A stretch of 48,776 nt of DNA. It comes from Candidatus Poseidoniales archaeon (GTDB lineage Archaea; Thermoplasmatota; Poseidoniia; Poseidoniales; Poseidoniaceae). How positions within the stretch are numbered: the stretch's first letter is position 1; each line of letters begins with the position of its first letter. The stretch covers positions 30,472 through 79,247 of the forward strand of contig DUDM01000048.1 of NCBI GenBank assembly GCA_012959275.1. Reading direction: 5' to 3'. The notes under the pieces are model-generated. The model saw nothing but the letters and a program-made list of their open reading frames with translations, had not been told where the DNA came from and did not search any database. A program made the position numbers and the translations under genes. Below, piece after piece: positions 1 to 8,049 of the stretch.

Positions 1-611
1 CATTCGCCGGCAGCATGCTTCTTTGGTGATATATCCTTACGCACTGAATCAACCAACATTTCTGCACCCCCTCCTGGTAAACCATCTAAGCCAGCCTCTT
101 TCAATTGCTCTAACACTTCAAGTGTTGATAAACCGCAGACTTCAGCAATTCCATCAATCTCAATAGGTGAAAAGCAATCAAGAAGAATAGTTGGATGTTT
201 TTCTTTAAGTGCAGATAATAAGTCGGAGTACCATTGCAAATCGAGTTCTGGATTTACCCCTCCTTGCATCAATATTCTCGTTCCGCCTTGAGCCTCCAAT
301 TCTAAGATTCTCTGGCTAATTTCTTCAAATGTTTGTGTATAAGTTTCCTCATGACCAGGGGGCCTGTAAAAAGAACAAAATTGACAATTGATTGTACAAA
401 TATTTGTGTAATTGATATTTCTATCGATTAAGTAAGTAGTTTCTTTCGAAGGATGCATTTGAAGGCGGCGCTGGTGGGCTGCAGAACGTAATGCATGTAA
501 ATCAGCATCCCTGTAGAGAGTGATTGCGCTTTCTCTATCGAGCCTATATTCTCCATTTGATTCTCTTGACCAGTGCTTGATATGGCTTAGGATTTCTCTC
601 CAGTTAGACAT
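1..611 (-). CDS. mqnC: Cyclic dehypoxanthine futalosine synthase MqnC (C-terminus cut by window edge)
   Basis: Radical-SAM enzyme of the futalosine route to menaquinone, where MqnC cyclises dehypoxanthine futalosine. About 203 residues are visible from ATG 611; the rest lies beyond base 1. The SAM 4Fe-4S cluster motif CTINCQFC (CX3CX2C) follows the family signature RNINYTNI. Further on come MQGGVNPEL, LKEAGLDGLPGGGAEMLVD and RKDISPKK, which fit MqnC better than its F420-pathway relative CofH. The start lies 9 bases after the stop of the peptidase gene upstream, so the two are probably co-transcribed. This suggests the organism makes menaquinone. The identification is from conserved motifs read by eye. 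Confidence 0.85.
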   Translation of the reverse strand, partial: MSNWREILSHIKHWSRESNGEYRLDRESAITLYRDADLHALRSAAHQRRLQMHPSKETTYLIDRNINYTNICTINCQFCSFYRPPGHEETYTQTFEEISQRILELEAQGGTRILMQGGVNPELDLQWYSDLLSALKEKHPTILLDCFSPIEIDGIAEVCGLSTLEVLEQLKEAGLDGLPGGGAEMLVDSVRKDISPKKHAAGE

Positions 612-620
612 ATTAAGACC

Positions 621-2012
621 TCAAGAATTTGAGCCTATAATCGCTTCAAGTTCATCAATTTCCTTAGGGCAATCTTTTGAAAGAACATCTGGACCATTAG
701 CGGTAATTAGTACATCATCCTCAATTCTAACCCCAATATTTGCATACTTTGAAGGAACATTCACATCATCCCTCCAAGCACCAAAATATAATCCTGGCTC
801 AACTGTGATGACCATTCCTTCTTCGAATAATCGCGCTTCTCCATTTGGCTTGTATATCCCCACATCGTGGACATCTAAACCAATCCAATGACCGGTATTA
901 TGCATATACCATTTCCCCAAATCTCCATCCTTGGCTAATGACTCTTCAAGGCTTTGTTCACTAATTCCAAGATTGATTATACCCTCTGCCAAGGCATTTC
1001 TAGCGGCTTCGTGTGGTGCGCTAAACGGATTACCAACTCGGCATTGCTCAATGGCAGCTTTTTGAGCGGAGAGAACTAATTCGTAAATTTCTCTTTGTGC
1101 CTCAGTAAAACAACCATTAGTTGGCCAAGAGCGAGTGATGTCCGCAGCATATCCATTGAATTCAGAACCGGCATCGATCAAAACAATCCCCTCTCCTTCA
1201 CAACGGCAATCATTTTGATGGTAGTGCAGAATAGTAGCATTTTCACCGAATCCAACTATGCTTGGATAGGCCCAAGATTGACCATTCCATTGAAAATAGC
1301 CCTCAATAATAGCCTGCAATTGCCACTCTCCAATTCCTTCAGAAGAATTCCTCATCGCCTCGATATGTGCACATGAACTGACTTTACAGGCATGCCTCAT
1401 CAATTCAATTTCAGCCTCTGATTTACGTAGCCTTAATTCTGCAATCATCATTGAGGGGTCAAGTATTGCTGTTGGCCCATTGCCTAATTGTTGTCGTGGA
1501 CGGTCTCTTGCCTCTATTGCTTCTTTAACCATTATATCGACTGTTGAATCGAGCCCTCCTCTAATGTAGACCTTAGAAGATTGAGCCAAAACGTTATTCA
1601 GAATTTCTTTAAAATCCTCGATACTATGCGCTTCATCTATTGGCCAATTATTTACCGCGCCTTCAATTCCGGGCCTTCTTCCGTGCCATATCTCCATCAG
1701 AATGTTTCGAGGTTGAACAAATAGTTCAACCGACCAATCCCCCTCTTTTTTATGGGCAAAAAGAATACTTTGGGGTTCAGTCCAACCACAAAGATACAAC
1801 ATATCGCTGCTATTTCTGAATGGATACTCGACATCATTACTACGGGTTGATGGCTTTCTAGCAGTTATTATCAGTATTTCATCATCCTCTAATTGTGATA
1901 ATAATCTACTCTGACGCTGACGGAATTCATTTTTGCTTATCGCATTGGGTGATGATGCGATGTAGGCATCAGCATTGAACATATCAATCGCGAGGGGCAA
2001 CCGGTTCTTCAA
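621..2012 (-). CDS. pepP: Xaa-Pro aminopeptidase (M24 family metallopeptidase)
   Basis: Removes N-terminal residues preceding proline from peptides, using a dinuclear metal centre. The first ~170 residues form the aminopeptidase-P N-terminal domain, with HGRRPG. The catalytic pita-bread domain follows. Its metal ligands can be read in order: two aspartates 11 residues apart in DAGSEFNGYAADITR (about residue 280), the histidine in HNTGHWIGLDVHD (~375), glutamate in TVEPGLYF (~403) and glutamate in GVRIEDDV (~429). No signal peptide is seen, so it is probably cytoplasmic. The longest frame starts at a TTG that overlaps the upstream stop by 4 bases; an ATG at 1982 would also keep the whole domain. 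It probably recycles peptides in this protein-degrading heterotroph. Confidence 0.9.
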   Translation of the reverse strand: MKNRLPLAIDMFNADAYIASSPNAISKNEFRQRQSRLLSQLEDDEILIITARKPSTRSNDVEYPFRNSSDMLYLCGWTEPQSILFAHKKEGDWSVELFVQPRNILMEIWHGRRPGIEGAVNNWPIDEAHSIEDFKEILNNVLAQSSKVYIRGGLDSTVDIMVKEAIEARDRPRQQLGNGPTAILDPSMMIAELRLRKSEAEIELMRHACKVSSCAHIEAMRNSSEGIGEWQLQAIIEGYFQWNGQSWAYPSIVGFGENATILHYHQNDCRCEGEGIVLIDAGSEFNGYAADITRSWPTNGCFTEAQREIYELVLSAQKAAIEQCRVGNPFSAPHEAARNALAEGIINLGISEQSLEESLAKDGDLGKWYMHNTGHWIGLDVHDVGIYKPNGEARLFEEGMVITVEPGLYFGAWRDDVNVPSKYANIGVRIEDDVLITANGPDVLSKDCPKEIDELEAIIGSNS

Positions 2013-3718
2013 TCGTCGCCATCCTTATCCTCAGGGAATGATTCTCCAGACGGTAGTTTTTGGCCCTTTTCTTTTTTCCATGACGGCATCTGATTTAGAT
2101 CTGTAGAATTATCCTTGCCTTGAATTTGTATTTTTAACAACCAAATTAGGGCTCCGGAAATTATCCCTATGAATGCAACTATTCGCCATGAATCAGTTTC
2201 ATCTTCAATAGCAGCAGAAGCTGGGTCCATGGAAGTCCCAGCGACGACAATTTGAACGGAAATGTTGTCTGTTGCTCCGTCATCATCTGTCAAGACTAAA
2301 ATTAATTCATGCAAGCCATATATTTGCTCTAATTTTAATTCTAAGATTGCGGTGTTCCCTACTAACTCTCCATCAAGATACCATTTTCTATCTACGCCAC
2401 CTCTAACAATTTCATCATCACTTGATTGACTACTGTCAAAAAACCAAGATTCCGATTCTGGCAATCTAAGCACTTCATTATGCTTAAGTTCAACACCTTC
2501 AAGAACAATTTTTGGGCGTGGGATTTGATTGATTATTTCCACATCATGTGAGGTTGAGTTCATTTTCCCTCCGAGGTCTACCACTGTCAATAGTATCGTG
2601 AAATTCCCACTATAATTGGTATCTAGTGATAGAACTGCGCCTATTTCCCATTCCCACTGATGAGGGACTCTCATGTTGTTATCGGAGTCATGGATCATCC
2701 AAATGAATTGAAGCCCTTGCCAATTCCATCCTGGGTCAAGAGATGCGGTTCCATCAATCAGGGCTACTTCTGTTTCATTAACCTGGTTTGGTCCAGAAAG
2801 ATTAGCAACTGGAGAGAAACGATTGACTGAAACCCTGAACCAAATTGGTTGACCAACGTTCATGGCTGCATCAGTGGCAATAATACACCCAAGCCACACT
2901 CCATCAACCAATGTTGATAGTTGCGGAGAGCCCAAATCTAAAGTTGCTGAAAAACGATCTTGGTCATCCCATTCTTCTAACACAAGTGGGAACTTTATAT
3001 TTTCAATCAACTGAGAACTAGTATTCCATGATTGCCAAAGTGGGCAATCACTTTCTCTACATAGCATCGCCTCAAACATTCCGTCATTTCGGGTTGTAGA
3101 ATCATCGGTGATAATCCCTTCAAATTTTATTTCTGTAGAACTAATAGTATGAATCGTTGGACTAAACAGAATGCCAAATGGTGCCTGTGAACCATTCACA
3201 TCTCCCGTTATGAATGTGGTTCCACTTCGAGCAACACCTCCATCTTCAGCCAAACCCAACAATTCGAAAATGCACATACAAGATACAGAATCATTGATTT
3301 CAATAGTGATACTCCAATTCCACCTATTTTCTGCCACTTTACTAAATGCAATGTGTTCCCCCGTACTTTCTTCAACTAGGGACTCAATTCTAGCATTATC
3401 TCCTTCATTCAGGCGGGAATCTCTTAAATCCCATTTCAGCAATGTAGTCTCTACTTCTGTGAACCCACTGATGACTATTTCATCCTCAAAAGAAATCCCT
3501 GCTGCAGTTTCAATTACCAGCCAATCTTCGATGATGGCATCACTGAGAGTCATTTGATTGCTGGAATTGTAATGTTTCTCAGCAAAAACTGAGCCAAGGG
3601 ATGCGCTACTAAGAAGGAGGCATATCAGAGAAATCCAAACTCCTGACTTGGCCAATTCTCTCCCCCGCAGCCCTGCTTCAGAAGGCTGTGATATGAATAC
3701 TGCCTTCATTCGTATCAA
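2009..3718 (-). CDS. Secreted, C-terminally anchored protein with PKD-like domains
   Basis: No enzyme family recognised. A hydrophobic stretch at about residues 28-46 (ISLICLLLSSASLGSVFA) looks like a signal peptide. A membrane segment at about 518-536 (FIGIISGALIWLLKI) is followed by a short charged cytoplasmic tail. The outside portion contains at least two Ig/PKD-like beta domains (roughly residues 300-395 and 400-500), recognisable from DGTASLDPG, SSQSSDDE and VLTDDDGATDNISV. Such domains usually mediate adhesion or surface display. The start ATG overlaps the stop of the TSP3-repeat gene by ATGA, and its own stop overlaps the peptidase start, so the three are translationally linked. An internal ATG at 3709 is an alternative start. 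Confidence 0.75.
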   Translation of the reverse strand: MIRMKAVFISQPSEAGLRGRELAKSGVWISLICLLLSSASLGSVFAEKHYNSSNQMTLSDAIIEDWLVIETAAGISFEDEIVISGFTEVETTLLKWDLRDSRLNEGDNARIESLVEESTGEHIAFSKVAENRWNWSITIEINDSVSCMCIFELLGLAEDGGVARSGTTFITGDVNGSQAPFGILFSPTIHTISSTEIKFEGIITDDSTTRNDGMFEAMLCRESDCPLWQSWNTSSQLIENIKFPLVLEEWDDQDRFSATLDLGSPQLSTLVDGVWLGCIIATDAAMNVGQPIWFRVSVNRFSPVANLSGPNQVNETEVALIDGTASLDPGWNWQGLQFIWMIHDSDNNMRVPHQWEWEIGAVLSLDTNYSGNFTILLTVVDLGGKMNSTSHDVEIINQIPRPKIVLEGVELKHNEVLRLPESESWFFDSSQSSDDEIVRGGVDRKWYLDGELVGNTAILELKLEQIYGLHELILVLTDDDGATDNISVQIVVAGTSMDPASAAIEDETDSWRIVAFIGIISGALIWLLKIQIQGKDNSTDLNQMPSWKKEKGQKLPSGESFPEDKDGDD

Positions 3719-6700
3719 TCAAGGTCGCTACAACTTTGTCCTTGGCCAGGGAAACTGGTTCTGTCGATTGGATTTGTATTCCAATAATATTCACAGTAGT
3801 TATGTTTTCCATCTCCATCGAAATCAGCTAATCTGTCAGCAGGGTCCATCGGGTCAAACTCGAAATAATATTCCCATCCTGTGGCCATGCCATCATCGTC
3901 GTGGTCTTGGTAGTAGACTTCAGGGCCATCATTCCATGAATCACCATCAGTATCATTGGAAATTGGATTTGTTCCATTTTGGAATTCTTCAAAGTTGGTA
4001 TAATTTTCAAGGTTGTCATAGAATTTTGCACCATCTGGTGTATTTGGATCAATATGGCAATTTGCACCTCCTGGGTTATCCCAATCTGGGCAATAACGAT
4101 TGTATAGACCGGTTCGATTCAAGCCATCATTATCGGGGTCCTCTTCACCATCGTTAATTCCATTAAGGTCGCTATCTGGCATCGACGGGTCCATTGGTCC
4201 ACGGGCACCATTTGCAGACAGGGTCGCATTATCTACTAATCCTGCTTCCAATGCTTTCTGGGAATATTCTACTTCCCAGCCATCTGGTAAACTGTCGCCA
4301 TCAGTATCATCATCGATTGGATTTGTATTCCATCTATCCGGTGCTTCTGCAGAATTTGAGAGGGTGTCATTATCGATATCAAATGTATCGTCCTTCAAAC
4401 TACCAAACGATGGGTCCAGTGCCCATCTACCCTTACAGTTGCATTTGTCATTATCGGGAATTGCGAAACCTGAAAGGTTCATTTCAGACACGCTATATTT
4501 CTTTTCAAGAATAAAACCTTGGTTCATATTTAGGAACATAAATCCACCAGGGCCTTGTCCACATTGAGACATTGAGTTACAACTTGGAGGGAGCCATGGT
4601 TCTGCTACAACCCAAAGGCTATGGGAATTAGAATTGTCTTCAATAGACCGAACTTGCATTTCCCAGCCATCTAACATCCCATCTGAGTCTGTGTCATTGA
4701 CTAATGGATTTGTAGGGTTTTGCCAGGGCCTTGGAATGTAGAGGACTTCAGAACCGTCAACCAATCCATCATCATCTGTATCTGAATTGTTTGCGTGAGT
4801 TACGTAGAAGTCTTGGCCTTCAATAACTTCCTCACCATCTTCCAATCCATCATTATCGGTATCGAACATACATGGACTTGTAGAATATGCTACGCCATCC
4901 CATTCGAAACCGTGAACTGCTTCGGTATAATCTCCAAGTCCATCACCATCGGTATCAGGGTTTGAGGCATTTCCACCATTCTCACAAACTTCAGAGAACT
5001 CTCTAAAATCAGATAATCCATCTTCATCCGTATCCCATGCCCCTGGGTCACTTACTACCATAACTCTGTTAGTTCCTTTGTTGACAACGAGGATTTCCCA
5101 ACCCATGACTTCGATTCCATCTTTTAGGCCATCACCATCGGTGTCTGCGACTAGTGGATCAGTTGAACGGCCGTCAGTAATTCCATCCCCATCTTTGTCT
5201 TTGGCATTGTACTCCATGATATTAGTGAACCGCTCACTCTGTTCAACAATGACCATCATGCTGGTCAAGCGAGACTCGATTCTAGTTCCGATATCAACAG
5301 TGATTTCGTAGACGTACCCCTCTACAGGTGCTGGAATTGGAACGTTTTGAATAGTACCTCCTGCCAAGATGATTCTCAAGGTAATAACAGTTTGATTTGC
5401 TTCAACGAAATCGCCCAAGTCGTAATGAATTGAAACTACAGTCGCAGAATTATCAAGAGTGGAATAGTAGACTGAGCCATCTCCATCAGCATCCCAGCCA
5501 TCTCTGTCTGGGTCTTCATCCGCATTGGCACCATTCCTAGGGTGAAGTCCATTTGTCGATTCCCAACCATCTGGCATGCCATCTGAATCGGTATCCTCCT
5601 CCCAAGGGCTGGTGTAATTATCAGAACCGAAAATATCTGCAACTTTGTATTCCTCAACATTTGACAAACCGTCTTCATCCCAGTCGCCATATGAATCGCT
5701 GCTATTGGATGGGCTTAGTACATGACCTGGGTCAGCACCCGCACCTGCATCTGGATGGTCTAGAATATCACCGTAACAATGTTCGAAGCCATCTGGCATC
5801 CCATCACCATCAGTATCCCAATCACTTGGCCCATTCTTGAATCCATCCCCATCCATGTCCTCAAGGAACCAAGATAATTCTCCACCACTGGCATCATGGA
5901 ATGGTGCGTCCTTCTGAATATTATCAAAGAGTGCGACTCCACAATGCATGTCAAGGCTGATTTGTCCTTGGGCATTGACATTGAAGCCAATTTCAACAGG
6001 GTCACTTAATAGGTCCCCATCACTATCCTTAACGGTAGGATTGGTGCCATATCGTTCCTCTTCAAAATTCAATAACCCGTCATCATCAGTATCGTCGACC
6101 GCATCACAACTGACATAGCCATTTACGTGCATATCCTCAAATGAAGGTCGACTAGGAAAATTATCGAACTTTGGCTTGATAACTTGTAATCTAGTAGCAT
6201 CATCGCTAATCATCGAGCAATTCCAATTTGCATTCAATGGGTCGAACATGATTATTACCTCGTTATTCCAAGTAATTGTGGTGGTGAATAAGGATTCCCA
6301 GCGGTCATTCAAACCATCATCATCGGTATCAGGCTTTTTTGGGTCTGTACCGAGTGCTGCTTCTTCAGTGTTGGTGAGACCATCCTTATCAGGGTCTCCA
6401 TGGGGCCCATCTTCGGGGTTTGGCCATGTTTCCCCTTCACTAATTTGCCCGTCACTATCTGGTGTGGTTTGGGCATTATCGGGCTCGTCTTCGTCGCCTT
6501 CACCATTATCTAATGGGTTGAGGCCATTGGCTATTTCCCAACCATCATTCAAACCATCACCATCTGTATCCCGTTTGGTTGGGTCGGTTCCATAAGTTGA
6601 TAATTCCATGCTGTCGGCAAGGCCATCACCATCGTTATCTTCGTATTTTGAGGTAGCACCATCACTTGGGTCAAGTGAACCCCCAGCATCCTCGAAGCCA

Positions 6701-6810
6701 CCGATGTCAGAATCGGTTTGCATATAGCCACTGGCACCTACGAAAACAGCACCAAACATCATTGTTGAGAGAATGGCAGCATATGCCATTTGATTATGTG
6801 AAACTACCAT
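3715..6810 (-). CDS. Large secreted calcium-binding protein with thrombospondin type-3-like repeats
   Basis: About 1031 residues. An N-terminal hydrophobic segment (MAYAAILSTMMFGAVFVG) serves as signal peptide or anchor, and the rest carries many repeats of the type DTDGDGLNDGWE / DSDGDLLSD. These acidic loops bind calcium in thrombospondin type-3 and bacterial surface proteins. No C-terminal membrane helix or lipobox is visible. Within the repeats, about residues 460-520 lack them and resemble a lipoyl/barrel-sandwich hairpin (see findings). The longest frame begins at 6828, but a strong ribosome site (AGGGGGA) lies just before the in-frame ATG at 6810, so I place the start there. Likely a cell-surface or released scaffold or adhesin; the exact role is unknown. 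Confidence 0.85.
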   Translation of the reverse strand: MVVSHNQMAYAAILSTMMFGAVFVGASGYMQTDSDIGGFEDAGGSLDPSDGATSKYEDNDGDGLADSMELSTYGTDPTKRDTDGDGLNDGWEIANGLNPLDNGEGDEDEPDNAQTTPDSDGQISEGETWPNPEDGPHGDPDKDGLTNTEEAALGTDPKKPDTDDDGLNDRWESLFTTTITWNNEVIIMFDPLNANWNCSMISDDATRLQVIKPKFDNFPSRPSFEDMHVNGYVSCDAVDDTDDDGLLNFEEERYGTNPTVKDSDGDLLSDPVEIGFNVNAQGQISLDMHCGVALFDNIQKDAPFHDASGGELSWFLEDMDGDGFKNGPSDWDTDGDGMPDGFEHCYGDILDHPDAGAGADPGHVLSPSNSSDSYGDWDEDGLSNVEEYKVADIFGSDNYTSPWEEDTDSDGMPDGWESTNGLHPRNGANADEDPDRDGWDADGDGSVYYSTLDNSATVVSIHYDLGDFVEANQTVITLRIILAGGTIQNVPIPAPVEGYVYEITVDIGTRIESRLTSMMVIVEQSERFTNIMEYNAKDKDGDGITDGRSTDPLVADTDGDGLKDGIEVMGWEILVVNKGTNRVMVVSDPGAWDTDEDGLSDFREFSEVCENGGNASNPDTDGDGLGDYTEAVHGFEWDGVAYSTSPCMFDTDNDGLEDGEEVIEGQDFYVTHANNSDTDDDGLVDGSEVLYIPRPWQNPTNPLVNDTDSDGMLDGWEMQVRSIEDNSNSHSLWVVAEPWLPPSCNSMSQCGQGPGGFMFLNMNQGFILEKKYSVSEMNLSGFAIPDNDKCNCKGRWALDPSFGSLKDDTFDIDNDTLSNSAEAPDRWNTNPIDDDTDGDSLPDGWEVEYSQKALEAGLVDNATLSANGARGPMDPSMPDSDLNGINDGEEDPDNDGLNRTGLYNRYCPDWDNPGGANCHIDPNTPDGAKFYDNLENYTNFEEFQNGTNPISNDTDGDSWNDGPEVYYQDHDDDGMATGWEYYFEFDPMDPADRLADFDGDGKHNYCEYYWNTNPIDRTSFPGQGQSCSDLD

Positions 6811-6840
6811 CTTTTGTCCCCCTTTCATGACGTGGTCATG
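6811..6840 (-). promoter_or_regulatory. Ribosome-binding site and 15-bp palindrome before the TSP3-repeat gene
   Basis: On the minus strand AGGGGGAC lies a few bases before ATG 6810 and decides the start. Just upstream is a perfect interrupted palindrome, CATGAC-GTG-GTCATG (6826-6840). It also contains the weaker upstream in-frame ATG at 6828. It could be an operator or a small leader hairpin; the palindrome is certain, its function is not. Confidence 0.5.
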
Positions 6841-6870
6841 AGCGGTGCTTTCGGCGAGCCCTGTTTCATC

Positions 6871-6878
6871 AATAAACC
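6871..6878 (-). promoter_or_regulatory. Candidate TATA box for the secreted-protein operon
   Basis: On the minus strand GGTTTATT at 6878-6871 resembles an archaeal TATA box. A start site about 25 bases downstream would give a leader of roughly 35-40 nt to ATG 6810, which leaves room for the palindrome and the Shine-Dalgarno site. Assigned by eye only. It would drive the TSP3, PKD-like, peptidase and mqnC genes. Confidence 0.35.
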
Positions 6879-6941
6879 CTATGGGTGGTTGGACACTTAG
6901 TAATGCCTCGCAGTACCCTTTTCAGGTGATGACATCAAGTT

Positions 6942-8048
6942 TCAAGCCAAGATGTGTCGGCCACAGATAATGAATACATGATTATCTCCTTCGTTGACCC
7001 ACTCTCCTCTACAATCTCGACCATATGCGCGTTGCCAAAACCCCATTAACATTCCAAGTACAAAAGCAGGATGAAAGACCTGTTCAAAGGTTAATTTTAC
7101 ACCACCATGCTGGTCAAATTCATTCACCTCTATTAGTTCCCCCATTCCAGTTGGTGTTAGTCTAAAACCGATAATTTCCTTCCAGCGCTCAACTTCATCA
7201 ATCAAAACATGGTCATCTCCTATTAGGTAGGATTGCATTTGGGCACGTGCAAATATGTTCCAAACTCCTTCTCTTGATGGATCATCAAGTCCATTAAAAA
7301 TAACTAACCCATCATCAAATTTCCTCTCTATATGAGGGAGGATTTCATCTTCAAACCTTAGTATCAGGTCTCTCCCAAGCAAAAATGAACGACTTCCTCT
7401 GAATTGCCAGCCATTGGGGTGGGTATCTACATCAACAAATTTCCCAGAGTCATGTGTGTTCTTTTCCTTCCAAATGGGCATGACTTTCCTTGGAGGTTGA
7501 GCCATTCTAGGGTCATGGTCGAGAATAATATTGGTCTTGGATGCATCAACTTGCTCCCAGCGAAAACGATAACGTTTGGATGTTAAGAATTCCCATGCTC
7601 CAGCAGCCTGACCCCCAGCCATTGCAGATTGGACTTGTTCACTTACCTGAAGTTTCCCTTCAGAAATTTCCTTTAGGCTCCCTATGCCTCGTTCTTGCCA
7701 ATCTTCAAGAAGCCAATTTAAACGCTTTTTATTGCTAAAAAACCCTCTTGGTGGAGCCACAGTCCGGTTGATTAAGCGAAGAGTTTCGTGGTCTGCAGTA
7801 GCATGTGCCAAACGGCGCCCAAGAGGTTGCTGAGCAAGTTCTTCGATTAGATTAAACCAATTAAGAAATCCATCGACGGATTGAATCAGGTGAATTGAGT
7901 CGGCTTGAGATATTTCATTATATAATCCTGATTGCAAAGAAAAACGCATGGACAATCGTTGACTCATCTCAGAATCATGGATTGAATCTGGGATATCGAT
8001 GATTGGCATGTTATGGGCCATCTCGTTGTAGTCCTTGACATCTTTCAT
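6942..8048 (-). CDS. Conserved-looking protein of unknown function with a V4R-like C-terminus
   Basis: 368 residues with no signal peptide or membrane helix, so probably soluble. I do not recognise the N-terminal two-thirds. The last ~45 residues have the spacing of the V4R small-molecule-binding fold: HPAFVLGMLMGFWQRAYGR, then EWVNEGDNHVFIICG, like the 'GFLxGxxExxxG...ExxC...G...CxF' signature of that family. A similar C-terminus sits on the TrmB-type regulator at 26133-27488. The annotated ATG (8048) overlaps divergently with the longest glyA frame; ATG 8021 (MAHNMPII) is an alternative. Function unknown. A ligand-sensing or chromatographic-regulator role is only a guess from fold resemblance. 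Confidence 0.6.
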   Translation of the reverse strand: MKDVKDYNEMAHNMPIIDIPDSIHDSEMSQRLSMRFSLQSGLYNEISQADSIHLIQSVDGFLNWFNLIEELAQQPLGRRLAHATADHETLRLINRTVAPPRGFFSNKKRLNWLLEDWQERGIGSLKEISEGKLQVSEQVQSAMAGGQAAGAWEFLTSKRYRFRWEQVDASKTNIILDHDPRMAQPPRKVMPIWKEKNTHDSGKFVDVDTHPNGWQFRGSRSFLLGRDLILRFEDEILPHIERKFDDGLVIFNGLDDPSREGVWNIFARAQMQSYLIGDDHVLIDEVERWKEIIGFRLTPTGMGELIEVNEFDQHGGVKLTFEQVFHPAFVLGMLMGFWQRAYGRDCRGEWVNEGDNHVFIICGRHILA

Positions 8049-8049
8049 T

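Noticed and set aside
1-611. CofH/CofG (F420 synthesis) instead of MqnC
   Set aside because: The CSFYR, MQGGVNPEL and LPGGGAEMLVD patterns and the ISPKK stretch fit MqnC; still a family call by eye.
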